NCBI RefSeq assembly: GCF_052119585.1
Contig: NZ_JBGQOJ010000001.1
Coordinates: forward strand, 186,001 to 250,000
Source: JBGQOJ01 sp052119585
Lineage (GTDB): Bacteria > Pseudomonadota > Alphaproteobacteria > Rhodobacterales > Rhodobacteraceae
Direction of reading: 5' to 3'
Length of the DNA: 64,000 bases
Positions 8,047-16,630 of this stretch are shown here, piece by piece. The notes beneath the pieces are model-generated. The model was not told the origin of the DNA, ran no database searches, and saw nothing but the letters and a program-made list of their open reading frames with translations. Every line of letters begins with the position of its first letter. Position 1 is the stretch's first letter. The translations under genes and the position numbers were made by a program.

Positions 8047-8643
8047 CTATGCGCTTTGCGTCAGCGTCGCGGGTGCGCCGTCCAGCAGAAAAATGCGGTC
8101 GGCAAGTCTACGCGCCTCGTCCTGCACATGGGTGACAAACAGCGTTGCGGGTTGATACCGGGCGATCAGACGGGCCGTCAGGGTCAGCAAATCTTCTATG
8201 CGCGCGGGGTCCAGCGAGGCAAAGGGTTCGTCCATGATCAACAGATCCGGTCTTGCCACGAACGCCCGCGCCAACCCGACACGGCGCTGCTGCCCAAGGG
8301 ACAGCTGGCGCGGGAACAGGTCGCCGTGGTCTTGCAACCCCACATCCGCCAAAGCCGCCAGCGCAGCGGGGCGGGCAACGCCCGTCGTCAACATCAGATT
8401 GTCGACGGCAGTGCGCCAGGGCATCAGGGTGGGTTCCTGAAAAACCATCGCCAAACGCGCGGGCTGTGTGATGGTCCCGTCGAATTGCCGGTCAAGCCCT
8501 GCCACGATCCGCATCAGGGTGGATTTTCCGATCCCCGAAGGTCCGGTGATCGCCACGCATTCGCCTCGGGTGATCGCAAAGTCGACCCGCCCAAGAACGG
8601 CCCGACCCCCAAAGGATTTGCCCCTGATCGCAACCTTCATCAT
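8047..8643 (-). CDS. ABC transporter ATP-binding protein, NitT/TauT-like
   Basis: 198 residues, short for this family (usually about 240-260). Walker A GPSGIGKST, Q-loop MVFQEPTLMPWRT, signature LSLGQQRRVGLARAF, Walker B LLIMDEPFASLD and switch His FVTHVQDEA are all present, so it should be active. The shortness comes mainly from a trimmed C-terminus. Overlaps the permease gene by four bases (8640-8643) and forms a three-gene transporter operon read away from the promoter at 10351-10515. Substrate unknown; the position next to the alcohol dehydrogenase suggests a role linked to it. Confidence 0.85.
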   Translation of the reverse strand: MMKVAIRGKSFGGRAVLGRVDFAITRGECVAITGPSGIGKSTLMRIVAGLDRQFDGTITQPARLAMVFQEPTLMPWRTAVDNLMLTTGVARPAALAALADVGLQDHGDLFPRQLSLGQQRRVGLARAFVARPDLLIMDEPFASLDPARIEDLLTLTARLIARYQPATLFVTHVQDEARRLADRIFLLDGAPATLTQSA

Positions 8644-9401
8644 GCGCGCCTCCAGTCGCTGGCGCGGCGCTCTATCGGTTGCAGGATCAGCTTTTCGATC
8701 ACCAGCATCACCGCGACAAAGCTAAGCGAGTATGCAAGGACCATGGCCACATCGAAAAGCTGGAAATAAAGATGGATCTTGAATCCGATCCCGTTGGAAC
8801 GACCCAGAAATTCAACGACCAGAACGATTTTCCAGATCAACGCCAGACCCGCACGCGCCGCCCCTGCGAAATAGGGTGCCAATTGCGGCAGAACGATATG
8901 GCGCAGGCGTGACACGCGGCTCATGTCAAAGACACGCGCCATGTCGGTCAGGGCGGGGTCCAGAACCCGCGCGCCCTCTCGCATCATGGTGGCGACCATG
9001 GGGATCTTGTTCAACGCAACCGCCGTAATGGCGGCGGCCTCGCCCAATCCGATCCACAAATAGCACAGAACAATCGTCACAAGCGCGGGCAGATTCAGAA
9101 ACACGACAAGCACCGGATCCATCCAGCGATCCGCCTTGCGCCACATCCCCATGATGATCCCTATGGCGCTTCCGACGGTCATCGCGATGACAAATCCCGC
9201 CGCGACCCGCGCCAGTGTCGCGCCCATGTGAAACAGCAACTGACCGTGGACCAGTTCCGCCCAGACCAGCGGCGCCACAACCCAAGGGGCGGGAAAAATG
9301 CTTGGTTCGGCAAGAACAAGGCTGCCGATACCCCAAAGCACCAGCAGCCCCGTCAGTGACGCAACCGTCACAAGATAATGCCGCGCGGGGCGTGTTGGCA
9401 T
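8640..9401 (-). CDS. ABC transporter permease, NitT/TauT-like
   Basis: 253 residues from ATG at 9401; a TTG at 9413 would add four residues and overlap the upstream gene's stop. Six or so membrane segments, with the binding-protein-dependent transport (BPD) EAA-like loop near residues 150-170 (ALTDMARVFDMSRVSRLRHIVLPQLAPYF split across the cytoplasmic loop). Family and gene order (binding protein, permease, ATPase) match SsuABC/TauABC-type importers. No clear Shine-Dalgarno is seen, consistent with translational coupling to the binding-protein gene, whose stop lies two bases upstream. Confidence 0.85.
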   Translation of the reverse strand: MPTRPARHYLVTVASLTGLLVLWGIGSLVLAEPSIFPAPWVVAPLVWAELVHGQLLFHMGATLARVAAGFVIAMTVGSAIGIIMGMWRKADRWMDPVLVVFLNLPALVTIVLCYLWIGLGEAAAITAVALNKIPMVATMMREGARVLDPALTDMARVFDMSRVSRLRHIVLPQLAPYFAGAARAGLALIWKIVLVVEFLGRSNGIGFKIHLYFQLFDVAMVLAYSLSFVAVMLVIEKLILQPIERRASDWRRA

Positions 9402-9402
9402 C

Positions 9403-10350
9403 TTAATTGACAAACAAGCCCTCTGGCAGGCGTGTTGCCTTACCGACCAGTTCTGGCCCTCCCAGATCCGACATCACCTTCAACAGGCGGCCTGCGGCGA
9501 GTTCGTCCACATCGCCTTTCGTCGGAATGCCCGCACGAAATCCGGCGACAAGGGCCGCGAACTGGGCATCCGACTTTGCGTTCATCATCGGGCGCAGACG
9601 GTCCCATGCCGCGTCGTCACTCGCCAGAAGTGCTTTTGCCGCGTGCGACGCGTTCCGCAAACCCTGCACCAGTTCAGGATGCCCGGTCAGCATTTCGCCC
9701 TTGACCACATAGCCCAGCAACGGCGTTTCGGGGTCCAGCCCCAACTCCTCTGCCGCCTGTGACACCGAGATCAGCGAGGTCATTCCCGCCGCTTCCATTT
9801 TGGCCGCGAAATGCCAGAAGTTGATCGCCGCATCGACCTCGCCCGACAGGCCCGCCTTGAAGATCAGCGGCGGCGCGGCAAAGACCTGTTCCGTCTCGGC
9901 CTGAAGGTCGAACCCGTATTTTGACTGGGCATAGGCGCGCAGGATGATCCAGCTTTTGTCCAGTGGTCCGCCCGCGATACCGATCTTGTGGCCTTTCAAT
10001 TGTTCAAAGGATGTGATGTCGGACCCTTCGGGCAACATGATGTTCCCGACCGCCTTGGAGTAGGGAATGAAAACATAATCACGCCCTTCGGCCCGTTGCC
10101 GCGCGACCCAGATCCAGTCGGACACGATGACATCGACATCTCCGCCCTGAAACGCGATCTGCGTTGCGGCATTGTTTGCCACATTGCGCAATTTCAGGTC
10201 AAAACCGTTCCGGGTGTCGAAGCCGTTATGCTTGATCGTGTCCAGTTCCCAGTTGACCGTTCCGATTTCCAGAACCGCGGCGCGCAAGGTATCCGCACCC
10301 GCCTGCCCTGCCAGCAGACACAGGCCGCAAAAGATGTGCAAGAATTTCAT
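9403..10350 (-). CDS. ABC transporter substrate-binding protein, NitT/TauT-like, in the PQQ dehydrogenase locus
   Basis: 315 residues from ATG at 10350, preceded by a strong GGAGG. Signal peptide MKFLHIFCGLCLLAGQAGA. The mature protein is a type II periplasmic binding protein of the NMT1/SsuA kind: VLEIGTVNWELDTIKHNGF opening, then GGDVDVIVSDWIWVA and a GIAGGPLDKSW motif. Aromatic residues line the N-terminal region, but no ligand can be named from sequence. It faces the dehydrogenase gene across a 165-base divergent promoter that carries the same 13-bp motif found at 3770-3782, which ties the transporter to the alcohol oxidation system by regulation as well as position. Confidence 0.85.
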   Translation of the reverse strand: MKFLHIFCGLCLLAGQAGADTLRAAVLEIGTVNWELDTIKHNGFDTRNGFDLKLRNVANNAATQIAFQGGDVDVIVSDWIWVARQRAEGRDYVFIPYSKAVGNIMLPEGSDITSFEQLKGHKIGIAGGPLDKSWIILRAYAQSKYGFDLQAETEQVFAAPPLIFKAGLSGEVDAAINFWHFAAKMEAAGMTSLISVSQAAEELGLDPETPLLGYVVKGEMLTGHPELVQGLRNASHAAKALLASDDAAWDRLRPMMNAKSDAQFAALVAGFRAGIPTKGDVDELAAGRLLKVMSDLGGPELVGKATRLPEGLFVN

Positions 10351-10405
10351 GATGTCCTCCCAGACAATGCTTTGCGCCAAGCCTAGCAAATCCCGAAAAG
10401 CGTTC

Positions 10406-10448
10406 TATGCGACCAAAGCAGTAGGTCCGAAACCGCATACGACCTTTG
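10406..10448 (+). promoter_or_regulatory. Candidate operator pair upstream of the alcohol dehydrogenase (motif TATGCGACCAAAG)
   Basis: TATGCGACCAAAG at 10406-10418 and the variant CATACGACCTTTG at 10436-10448 lie in direct orientation 30 bases apart (about three helical turns). The first is identical to the minus-strand site at 3770-3782 in the other divergent promoter region. They sit 70-110 bases upstream of the dehydrogenase start, a normal place for activator sites. The regulator is not in the window. Confidence 0.5.
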
Positions 10449-10515
10449 TTCAATATCCCCACAATTTCGACTCGGCAATAGTGGCCGCACGAATTTCATA
10501 TGTCGGGAGGACCTC

Positions 10516-12249
10516 ATGAAACGACTATTACTGGCAACCACGACAGCGCTGCTGTTCGCCGGTTCAGCCTTTGCCGCCGAGAACGCCGCTGGCGTCACAG
10601 AAGACATGTTGGCGAATGACCAGATGACGACCAATCAGGTCGTCACGAATGGCATGGGCCGCGATCTGCAACGCTTCAGCCCGCTTGATGCGGTCAACAA
10701 GGACAACGTGAAAAAGCTTGTTCCGGCATGGGTGTTTTCCATGGGCGGCGAAAAGCAACGCGGACAAGAAGCGCAGCCGCTGGTCTATGATGGCGTGATG
10801 TATGTCACCGGATCCTACTCGCGATTGTATGCGATCGACATCAAAACCGGAGAGGAAATCTGGCAATACGACGCGCGTTTGCCCGAGGGCATCCTGCCTT
10901 GCTGTGATGTCGTCAACCGTGGCGCTGCGATCTATGGCGACAAGATCTACTTTGGCACGCTGGATGCGCGTATCGTCGCGCTGAACCTGAAAACCGGCGA
11001 TGTCGTCTGGCGCGAAAAAATTGCGGATTACAAAGCGGGCTACAGCTACACTGCCGCACCGCTTATCGTCAAAGGTCTGATCATAACCGGCAATTCCGGC
11101 GGTGAATTCGGGATCGTCGGCGAAGTGCAGGCGCGGGATGCCGAAACCGGAGAGATGGTCTGGACCCGCCCGGTCATCGAAGGCCACATGGGCACATACA
11201 AGGGCGCCGAGAGCACCATGACCGGCGTTTTGAACGCCACTTGGGAAGGCGACATGTGGAAAACCGGCGGGGGCGCCACATGGTTGGGCGGCTCTTACGA
11301 CAGCGACACGGACACGCTTGTGTTCGGTGCCGGCAACCCATCGCCATGGAACAGCCATTTGCGCCCCGGCGACAACCTATACGCGGCCAGCCGGATCGGC
11401 ATCAATCCAGACACCGGCGAGATCAAATGGCACTTTCAGACCACCCCGCGCGAAGGCTGGGACTTTGACGGTGTGAACGAAATGGTCCGCTTCGAGGACA
11501 AGGACAACAACAAGCGGTTTGCCACCGCTGACCGGAACGGGTTCTTCTACGTCCTGAACCGCGAAGACGGCAAGTTCGTCTCGGCCAGCCCCTTCGTCAA
11601 GGATATCACCTGGGCCAAGGGCATCGACGAGACCGGCCGCCCGATCTACGCCGAAGACAATCGTCCGGGTAACCCTGCGGATGGCGCTGACGGAAAAGGC
11701 AAAGCCGTCTTTGCCGTTCCGTCGTTCCTTGGCGGTAAAAACTGGATGCCGATGGCCTATTCGCAAACATCCAGGCTGTTCTATGTGCCATCCAACGAAT
11801 GGGGCATGGACATCTGGAACGAGCCGATCACCTATAAAAAAGGTGCCGCCTATATGGGGGCCGGCTTTACCATCAAGCCATTGTTCGAGGATTATATCGG
11901 ATCTTTGAAAGCGATTGACCCGAACACGGGCGAGATCAAATGGGAATACAAGAACAACGCACCACTTTGGGCCGGCGTCATGACAACCGCTGGCGGGCTG
12001 GTGTTTACCGGCACACCCGAGGGGTATCTCAAGGCGTTCGACGATGAGACCGGCAAAGAGCTGTGGAGCTTTCAAACCGGATCAGGCGTCGTGGGCCAGC
12101 CGATCACCTGGGAGCAGGACGGCGAGCAGTTCATCGCTGTAACGTCCGGATGGGGCGGGGCTGTTCCCCTTTGGGGGGGCGAAGTGGCCAAAAAGGTCAA
12201 TTACCTCAATCAGGGCGGTTCGGTCTGGGTATTCAAGATCCCAAGCTGA
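10516..12249 (+). CDS. PQQ-dependent alcohol dehydrogenase, lanthanide type (ExaF/PedH-like)
   Basis: 577 residues with signal peptide ending AFA at residue 20 and GGGAGG upstream. Eight-bladed quinoprotein propeller with W-motifs (GEEIWQYDA, GDVVWREKI, GEIKWHFQ, GEIKWEYKN, GKELWSFQT). Adjacent Cys129-Cys130 form the vicinal disulfide of PQQ methanol/ethanol dehydrogenases. Metal/PQQ residues by alignment to the family: Glu197 (GGEFG), Asn274 (GAGNPSPW), catalytic Asp316. Two residues on, Asp318 (WDFDG) replaces the Ser/Ala of calcium enzymes; this extra Asp is the known hallmark of lanthanide-dependent enzymes. The rest of the sequence resembles ethanol dehydrogenase ExaA rather than methanol dehydrogenase XoxF. 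Likely substrate: short or aromatic primary alcohols in the periplasm, electrons passing to the cytochrome c at 2935. Ends with a terminator at 12274. Confidence 0.9.
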   Translation: MKRLLLATTTALLFAGSAFAAENAAGVTEDMLANDQMTTNQVVTNGMGRDLQRFSPLDAVNKDNVKKLVPAWVFSMGGEKQRGQEAQPLVYDGVMYVTGSYSRLYAIDIKTGEEIWQYDARLPEGILPCCDVVNRGAAIYGDKIYFGTLDARIVALNLKTGDVVWREKIADYKAGYSYTAAPLIVKGLIITGNSGGEFGIVGEVQARDAETGEMVWTRPVIEGHMGTYKGAESTMTGVLNATWEGDMWKTGGGATWLGGSYDSDTDTLVFGAGNPSPWNSHLRPGDNLYAASRIGINPDTGEIKWHFQTTPREGWDFDGVNEMVRFEDKDNNKRFATADRNGFFYVLNREDGKFVSASPFVKDITWAKGIDETGRPIYAEDNRPGNPADGADGKGKAVFAVPSFLGGKNWMPMAYSQTSRLFYVPSNEWGMDIWNEPITYKKGAAYMGAGFTIKPLFEDYIGSLKAIDPNTGEIKWEYKNNAPLWAGVMTTAGGLVFTGTPEGYLKAFDDETGKELWSFQTGSGVVGQPITWEQDGEQFIAVTSGWGGAVPLWGGEVAKKVNYLNQGGSVWVFKIPS

Positions 12250-12273
12250 GGCACAAACCGCGCCAACATTCGA

Positions 12274-12298
12274 AAGGGCACCTTCGGGTGCCCTTGTT
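12274..12298 (+). terminator. Rho-independent terminator of the alcohol dehydrogenase gene
   Basis: Perfect 9-bp stem AAGGGCACC / GGTGCCCTT closed by a TTCG tetraloop, followed by GTTT, 25 bases after the stop codon. Confidence 0.85.
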
Positions 12299-12397
12299 TG
12301 AACCAGGGTCGTCCGCCCCTTGGGCTGCGCTGGCGGGGCGCGCAGGGCATCACACCTTCGGACGTGGCATGTCCGGCCTTTTGCCTTCGTGATCGGC

Positions 12398-12829
12398 CTA
12401 GCGCAGTCCGATTTCCGACAGGGCCGCGACCAGCGACGGGGGCAGGCTATCGTCGCCGCGGCGCCCCTTGGCCAGATCGCGCGGGGCGTCGGCGGGGGCC
12501 ATATAGCGCCAGCCCTGAAACGGGCGTTTCGGCATTGCCTCTGTGCGGATAACCTCGGCCTCCAGCACCAGACCGCAGCGGCGAATTCCGTCTTCGCCAA
12601 TGACCTCGTCCAGACGGACGATGCGTTGGCGCGCCAGCACCACGCCCTTGATGACCCAATACAAAGAGCCGCCGTTCAGCAGTTCCTCGTCTTTCTTGGG
12701 CCACATGCGGGTGACGTGGCGCGGAAGGTCTGCGGAATTCTGCGCGCGGCGTTGGGCTTGCCAGTTCAAGAGATCCTCGACCGACTCGGCTCCGACACAT
12801 AATTTTACCAGATTTATGGTGTTCGCCAT
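12398..12829 (-). CDS. DUF1489 family protein
   Basis: 143 residues from ATG at 12829 (GGGGG about 6 bases upstream); a GTG four codons earlier is possible. The sequence MANTINLVKLCVGAESVEDL and the WPKKDEELLNGGSLYWVIKG segment are characteristic of DUF1489, a family widespread in Alphaproteobacteria and of unknown function. No signal peptide, membrane segment or metal motif is visible, so it is a cytosolic protein. It is transcribed alone, convergent with the dehydrogenase and divergent from nrdJ. Confidence 0.85.
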   Translation of the reverse strand: MANTINLVKLCVGAESVEDLLNWQAQRRAQNSADLPRHVTRMWPKKDEELLNGGSLYWVIKGVVLARQRIVRLDEVIGEDGIRRCGLVLEAEVIRTEAMPKRPFQGWRYMAPADAPRDLAKGRRGDDSLPPSLVAALSEIGLR

Positions 12830-12953
12830 GCTGACCCCCAAGATGTGGCTCTCTTTAAGTGGTCAACAATAGCGATTTATGGTAGGATGGCAATTGACCC
12901 TCTGTCGTCAGCGCCCTATCACCATCGCTCCCCTGCTGCCAAAGGATTCTATA

Positions 12954-15218
12954 ATGAGCCGCTTTACCGCCCCCATCGCCGAACAAATCTGGGACATGAA
13001 GTACCGTTTCAAAGAGGCGGGCGGAGAGCCGATCGACTTGCGCGTCGAGGACACGTGGCACCGCATTGCCAAGGCCCTTGCCGTCGTCGAAAAAGAGCCG
13101 GCGAAATGGGAAGAGAAATTCTTTGGTGCGCTGGAAGATTTCAAATATCTGCCTGCGGGCCGGATCACAGCCGGGGCGGGAACCGCGCGCACCGTGACCA
13201 TGTTCAACTGCTTTGTCATGGGCACGATCCCGGACAGCATGGGCGGTATTTTCGAAATGCTGAAAGAGGCCGCGCTGACAATGCAACAGGGCGGCGGCAT
13301 CGGTTATGATTTCTCGACGATCCGCCCCAAAGGCGCCGGCGTCAAGGGCGTGGCGGCGGATGCCTCCGGCCCGCTGTCGTTCATGGATGTCTGGGATGCA
13401 ATGTGCCGCACGATCATGTCCGCAGGGTCGCGGCGCGGCGCGATGATGGCGACCATGCGGTGCGACCATCCCGATATCAACGATTTCATAACGGCAAAAT
13501 CCGACGCGGCGCGGTTGCGGATGTTCAACGTCAGCGTCCTGATCACCGATGATTTCATGGCCGCCGTAAAGGCTGGCACGTCGTGGGATCTGCAATTTGG
13601 CGGGACGACCTACAGCACCGTCGATGCGCGCGGCCTGTGGGACAAGATCATGCAGTCGACCTATGATTATGCCGAACCCGGCGTGATCTTCATCGACCGC
13701 ATCAACGCGATGAACAACCTGTCCTATTGCGAGACGATCGCCGCGACGAACCCCTGCGGAGAGCAGCCTTTGCCACCCTATGGCGCCTGCCTGCTCGGCT
13801 CTATCAACCTGGCGCGGCTGGTGGCTGACCCCTTCGGCAAGGGCGCAAGCCTTGACGTGGCGGCGCTGGATGATCTGGTGGCGACGGCCGTGCGGATGAT
13901 GGACAACGTGGTCGATGCCAGCCGCTTTCCACTGGAACAGCAGCGGCAAGAGGCGCAGGCGAAGCGGCGGATCGGCCTTGGAGTGACGGGCCTTGCCGAC
14001 GCGCTGTTGATGGTCGGGCTGCGCTATGGCTCTGACGAAGGCGCGGCGCAGACCGAGGCCTGGATGAAGCAGATCGCGCGGGCCTCCTATCTGGCCTCCG
14101 TCGAACTGGCGAAGGAAAAGGGCGCGTTTCCGTTGTTCGACGCCGACAAGTTCCTTGCAAGCGGCGCAATGATGGCGATGGACGAGGACGTGCGCGAGGC
14201 GATCCGCACCCACGGCATCCGCAATGCGCTGCTGACCTCGATCGCGCCAACCGGCACGATCAGCCTTTATGCGGGCAACGTCAGTTCCGGAATCGAGCCT
14301 GTGTTCGCCTATGCCTACACCCGCAAGGTTCTGCAAAAAGATGGATCGCGGACCGAAGAAGAGGTCATCGACTACGCCGTTCAGATGTGGCGCGAAAAAT
14401 TCGGTGACGCAGAATTGCCTGACTATTTCGTCAACGCCCAGACGCTGGCACCGATGGATCACGTCAAGATGCAGGCGGCGGCGCAGAAATGGATCGACAG
14501 TTCGATTTCCAAAACCATCAACTGCCCCGAAGACATCAGCTTTGAAGAGTTCAAGGACGTCTACATGGCGGCTTGGGATCAGGGCTGCAAGGGCTGCACC
14601 ACCTACCGCCCCAACGCGGTCACCGGGTCCGTTTTGTCGGTCAGTGCAAGCTCCGAAAAGGTCATCGAAGCCGAAAGCGGCGCGGATGTGGTCTATATGA
14701 CCGAACCGCTGGATCGCCCGAACGAGCTGGAGGGCGCGACCTACAAGCTGAAGTGGCCCGATTCAGAGCACGCGATTTACATCACGGTCAATGACATCAT
14801 CTTCAGCGGCCACCGTCGCCCGTTCGAGGTATTCATCAACTCCAAGAACATGGAGCATTTCGCATGGACGGTTGCCCTGACGCGGATGATTTCAGCCGTC
14901 TTCCGGCGCGGCGGTGACGTGTCCTTTGTCGTGGAAGAGCTGAAAGCCGTCTTTGATCCGCGCGGCGGGGCATGGATGCAGGGCAAATACGTGCCATCCA
15001 TCCTTGCGGCGATCGGCGGAGTGATCGAGCAACATCTGGTCAGTACCGGCTTCATCGAAGGCACAGGCATGGGCCTGAAATCCGACCCTCAGTCCGCGAT
15101 CGTTCCACTAAGCGGCAAACCAAAAGGCAAGGCCTGCACGTCCTGCGGCGGCTATGAACTGCGGATGGTCGAGGGGTGCATGACCTGCGCAAGCTGCGGC
15201 TATTCCAAATGCGGCTGA
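12954..15218 (+). CDS. nrdJ: Adenosylcobalamin-dependent (class II) ribonucleotide reductase
   Basis: 754 residues from ATG at 12954 (AAAGGA upstream). Reduces ribonucleotides to deoxyribonucleotides with a cobalamin-generated thiyl radical. Visible: an active-site Cys in MFNCFVMG, the NPCGE motif (radical Cys with flanking Asn and Glu), a GACLLGSINLA segment and a C-terminal zinc-ribbon-like tail with paired CxxC motifs that carries the redox-active thiols. Length fits the single-chain form in Rhodobacteraceae. I saw no cobalamin riboswitch in the 124-base gap upstream. It makes the cell dependent on B12, in line with cobU at 52243. Confidence 0.93.
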   Translation: MSRFTAPIAEQIWDMKYRFKEAGGEPIDLRVEDTWHRIAKALAVVEKEPAKWEEKFFGALEDFKYLPAGRITAGAGTARTVTMFNCFVMGTIPDSMGGIFEMLKEAALTMQQGGGIGYDFSTIRPKGAGVKGVAADASGPLSFMDVWDAMCRTIMSAGSRRGAMMATMRCDHPDINDFITAKSDAARLRMFNVSVLITDDFMAAVKAGTSWDLQFGGTTYSTVDARGLWDKIMQSTYDYAEPGVIFIDRINAMNNLSYCETIAATNPCGEQPLPPYGACLLGSINLARLVADPFGKGASLDVAALDDLVATAVRMMDNVVDASRFPLEQQRQEAQAKRRIGLGVTGLADALLMVGLRYGSDEGAAQTEAWMKQIARASYLASVELAKEKGAFPLFDADKFLASGAMMAMDEDVREAIRTHGIRNALLTSIAPTGTISLYAGNVSSGIEPVFAYAYTRKVLQKDGSRTEEEVIDYAVQMWREKFGDAELPDYFVNAQTLAPMDHVKMQAAAQKWIDSSISKTINCPEDISFEEFKDVYMAAWDQGCKGCTTYRPNAVTGSVLSVSASSEKVIEAESGADVVYMTEPLDRPNELEGATYKLKWPDSEHAIYITVNDIIFSGHRRPFEVFINSKNMEHFAWTVALTRMISAVFRRGGDVSFVVEELKAVFDPRGGAWMQGKYVPSILAAIGGVIEQHLVSTGFIEGTGMGLKSDPQSAIVPLSGKPKGKACTSCGGYELRMVEGCMTCASCGYSKCG

Positions 15219-15536
15219 TGCTTGCAAAAAGATAATTGATGACGTGTTATGGGGGGCAATTGAGAGCCATTTAGCCCAAAAAAACGACCTTTGGGTGGGG
15301 CTTAAGTGACCACTGATAGCTAAGTCATTGAAATTGTTGAAACTGAGAAATGCCGATCCGAGAGGGTCGGCATTTTCGTTTCAGGGCTGAACTCCCGGCG
15401 CTGAGGTTGACCGACCTCACAAAATGTTCTCATTAAGTTCCCATGGATCCGGATCCTCTTGTTGAAACATGGCAGCCACACGCTGCCAGATGCTGGCCGC
15501 CACAAGTTGGGCGTGCCGGATATGAGAGGACATTCA
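15219..15536. other. Gene-free stretch between nrdJ and the broken ATPase gene
   Basis: 318 bases without a credible gene. It holds a weak CCCAAA/TTTGGG hairpin (15275-15295), the strong terminator at 15348-15375, a double BamHI-like palindrome at 15444-15455 and a GGCAGC/GCTGCC hairpin at 15471-15487. The lower GC of 15220-15350 differs from its surroundings and could mark a small RNA or an insertion boundary. Confidence 0.5.
15348..15375 (+). terminator. Strong rho-independent terminator, 130 bases past nrdJ
   Basis: AAATGCCGATCC pairs with GGGTCGGCATTT around a GAGA loop (12 pairs, one wobble), followed by TCGTTT. Either the nrdJ terminator or the end of an unannotated short transcript. 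Confidence 0.75.
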
Positions 15537-16522
15537 ATGCCACGCATAAAATTTGCCGACGTCACTTTCCCGGATCACAACCTGCCTTCGGCCTATGACA
15601 TCGAACGTCGTCTGAAGATATTCCTAGACAACTTCAGAGAACGGATCGGTAGCCCAAAATTCGAATACGCGCTGTCCGAAGCCGATCGGCTGAAAATAAG
15701 GCGGAGGGAGGCAGCCTATCTCAGCGCCGTTTCACGCCGATCAGGCATGGACCATCTCGACGACAAAGATCGCCGCAAGTTGCAGGTTTTCCGAGGGGGT
15801 GCAGGTCCAAAGTGCATAGAGACCGAGCACCGCGCCGACGAAATCGCCAGTCGCCTACACACGGAGATGCCCTGGATGGCTCCTGCAACAGAGCGTCTTT
15901 GGCACGACATGCGTGCCTCAGTCCGCAATGGTGATGCTGCGCCCCGCCTGAGGCCATTGCTCCTCGTTGGTCCGCCCGGGATCGGCAAAAGCCACTTTGC
16001 CCGCCTGTTGGGGGATCAGATCTCCGTGCCGACGACGATCATCGAAGCCACGGGGAGCCCGCCTCATTTGCGGTTACGGGGTCTCAAAAGGGATGGGGAT
16101 CAGCGGGCCCAGGCAAGGTTCTGGAAAGTATCATGGCCTCTCAGATTGCGAATCCTGTGATCGTGGTCGACGAGATTGAGAAGGCAGGGGAGGTCCAGTC
16201 GACTGGTGGTCAGCGGTATTCTCTGACTGAGGGTTTGCTGCCCCTCCTTGAGAGGTCCACCGCGCGTCATTGGTCATGTCCGTACTTCCGCATTGGTTTC
16301 GATATGTCCTGGATCACTTGGGTGCTGACAGCCAATAGCCTGCGCGGTCTGTCAGCCCCTTTCCTGAGTCGATGCCCTCCCACCGAGCTGAGGGGTCTGA
16401 CGCAAGAACACCTGATCGGATTTGCTAAGCGCGAAGGGGCGCGTCGTAACCTTTCCCAAGATGCCGTTGATGCGGTCACGGAAGTCATCGTGGCAATCAA
16501 GACCCCGCACGACGTTAGTCTG
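15537..16522 (+). pseudogene. AAA+ ATPase gene, frameshifted and truncated by an IS21 element
   Basis: ATG at 15537 has AGAGGA upstream. The first frame encodes about 185 codons with Walker A VGPPGIGKSH and then goes wrong in the G-run near 16052; adding one G restores the frame, giving a sequence that continues through QKGWGSAGPGKVLESIM to a Walker B region (VIVVDEIEKAG) and a sensor-like WVLTANSL. The protein has the Lon/ClpX-like AAA+ layout with a poorly conserved helical N-terminal region. Coding similarity stops at about 16520, exactly where the IS21 left end begins, and no C-terminal continuation appears beyond the right end at 19012. So it has two lesions: a one-base frameshift and loss of its 3' end. 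Confidence 0.75.
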
Positions 16523-16630
16523 TGTGAATCCCGGAGACAAAATGGCCACAGAAACGGTCTAATGATCTGACCGTCGCGGAGTAAAATTCCGCAATCTGAC
16601 ACCTGAAGCCGATGAGCGGAGGGTGGGGAG

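Noticed and set aside
12830..12953. Cobalamin riboswitch before nrdJ
   Set aside because: The gap is only 124 bases and no B12-box-like sequence or matching fold was seen; the same holds before cobU.
12855..14462. Long minus-strand open frame (535 codons) opposite nrdJ
   Set aside because: Shadow of nrdJ; His/Arg/Gly-rich composition typical of antisense frames.
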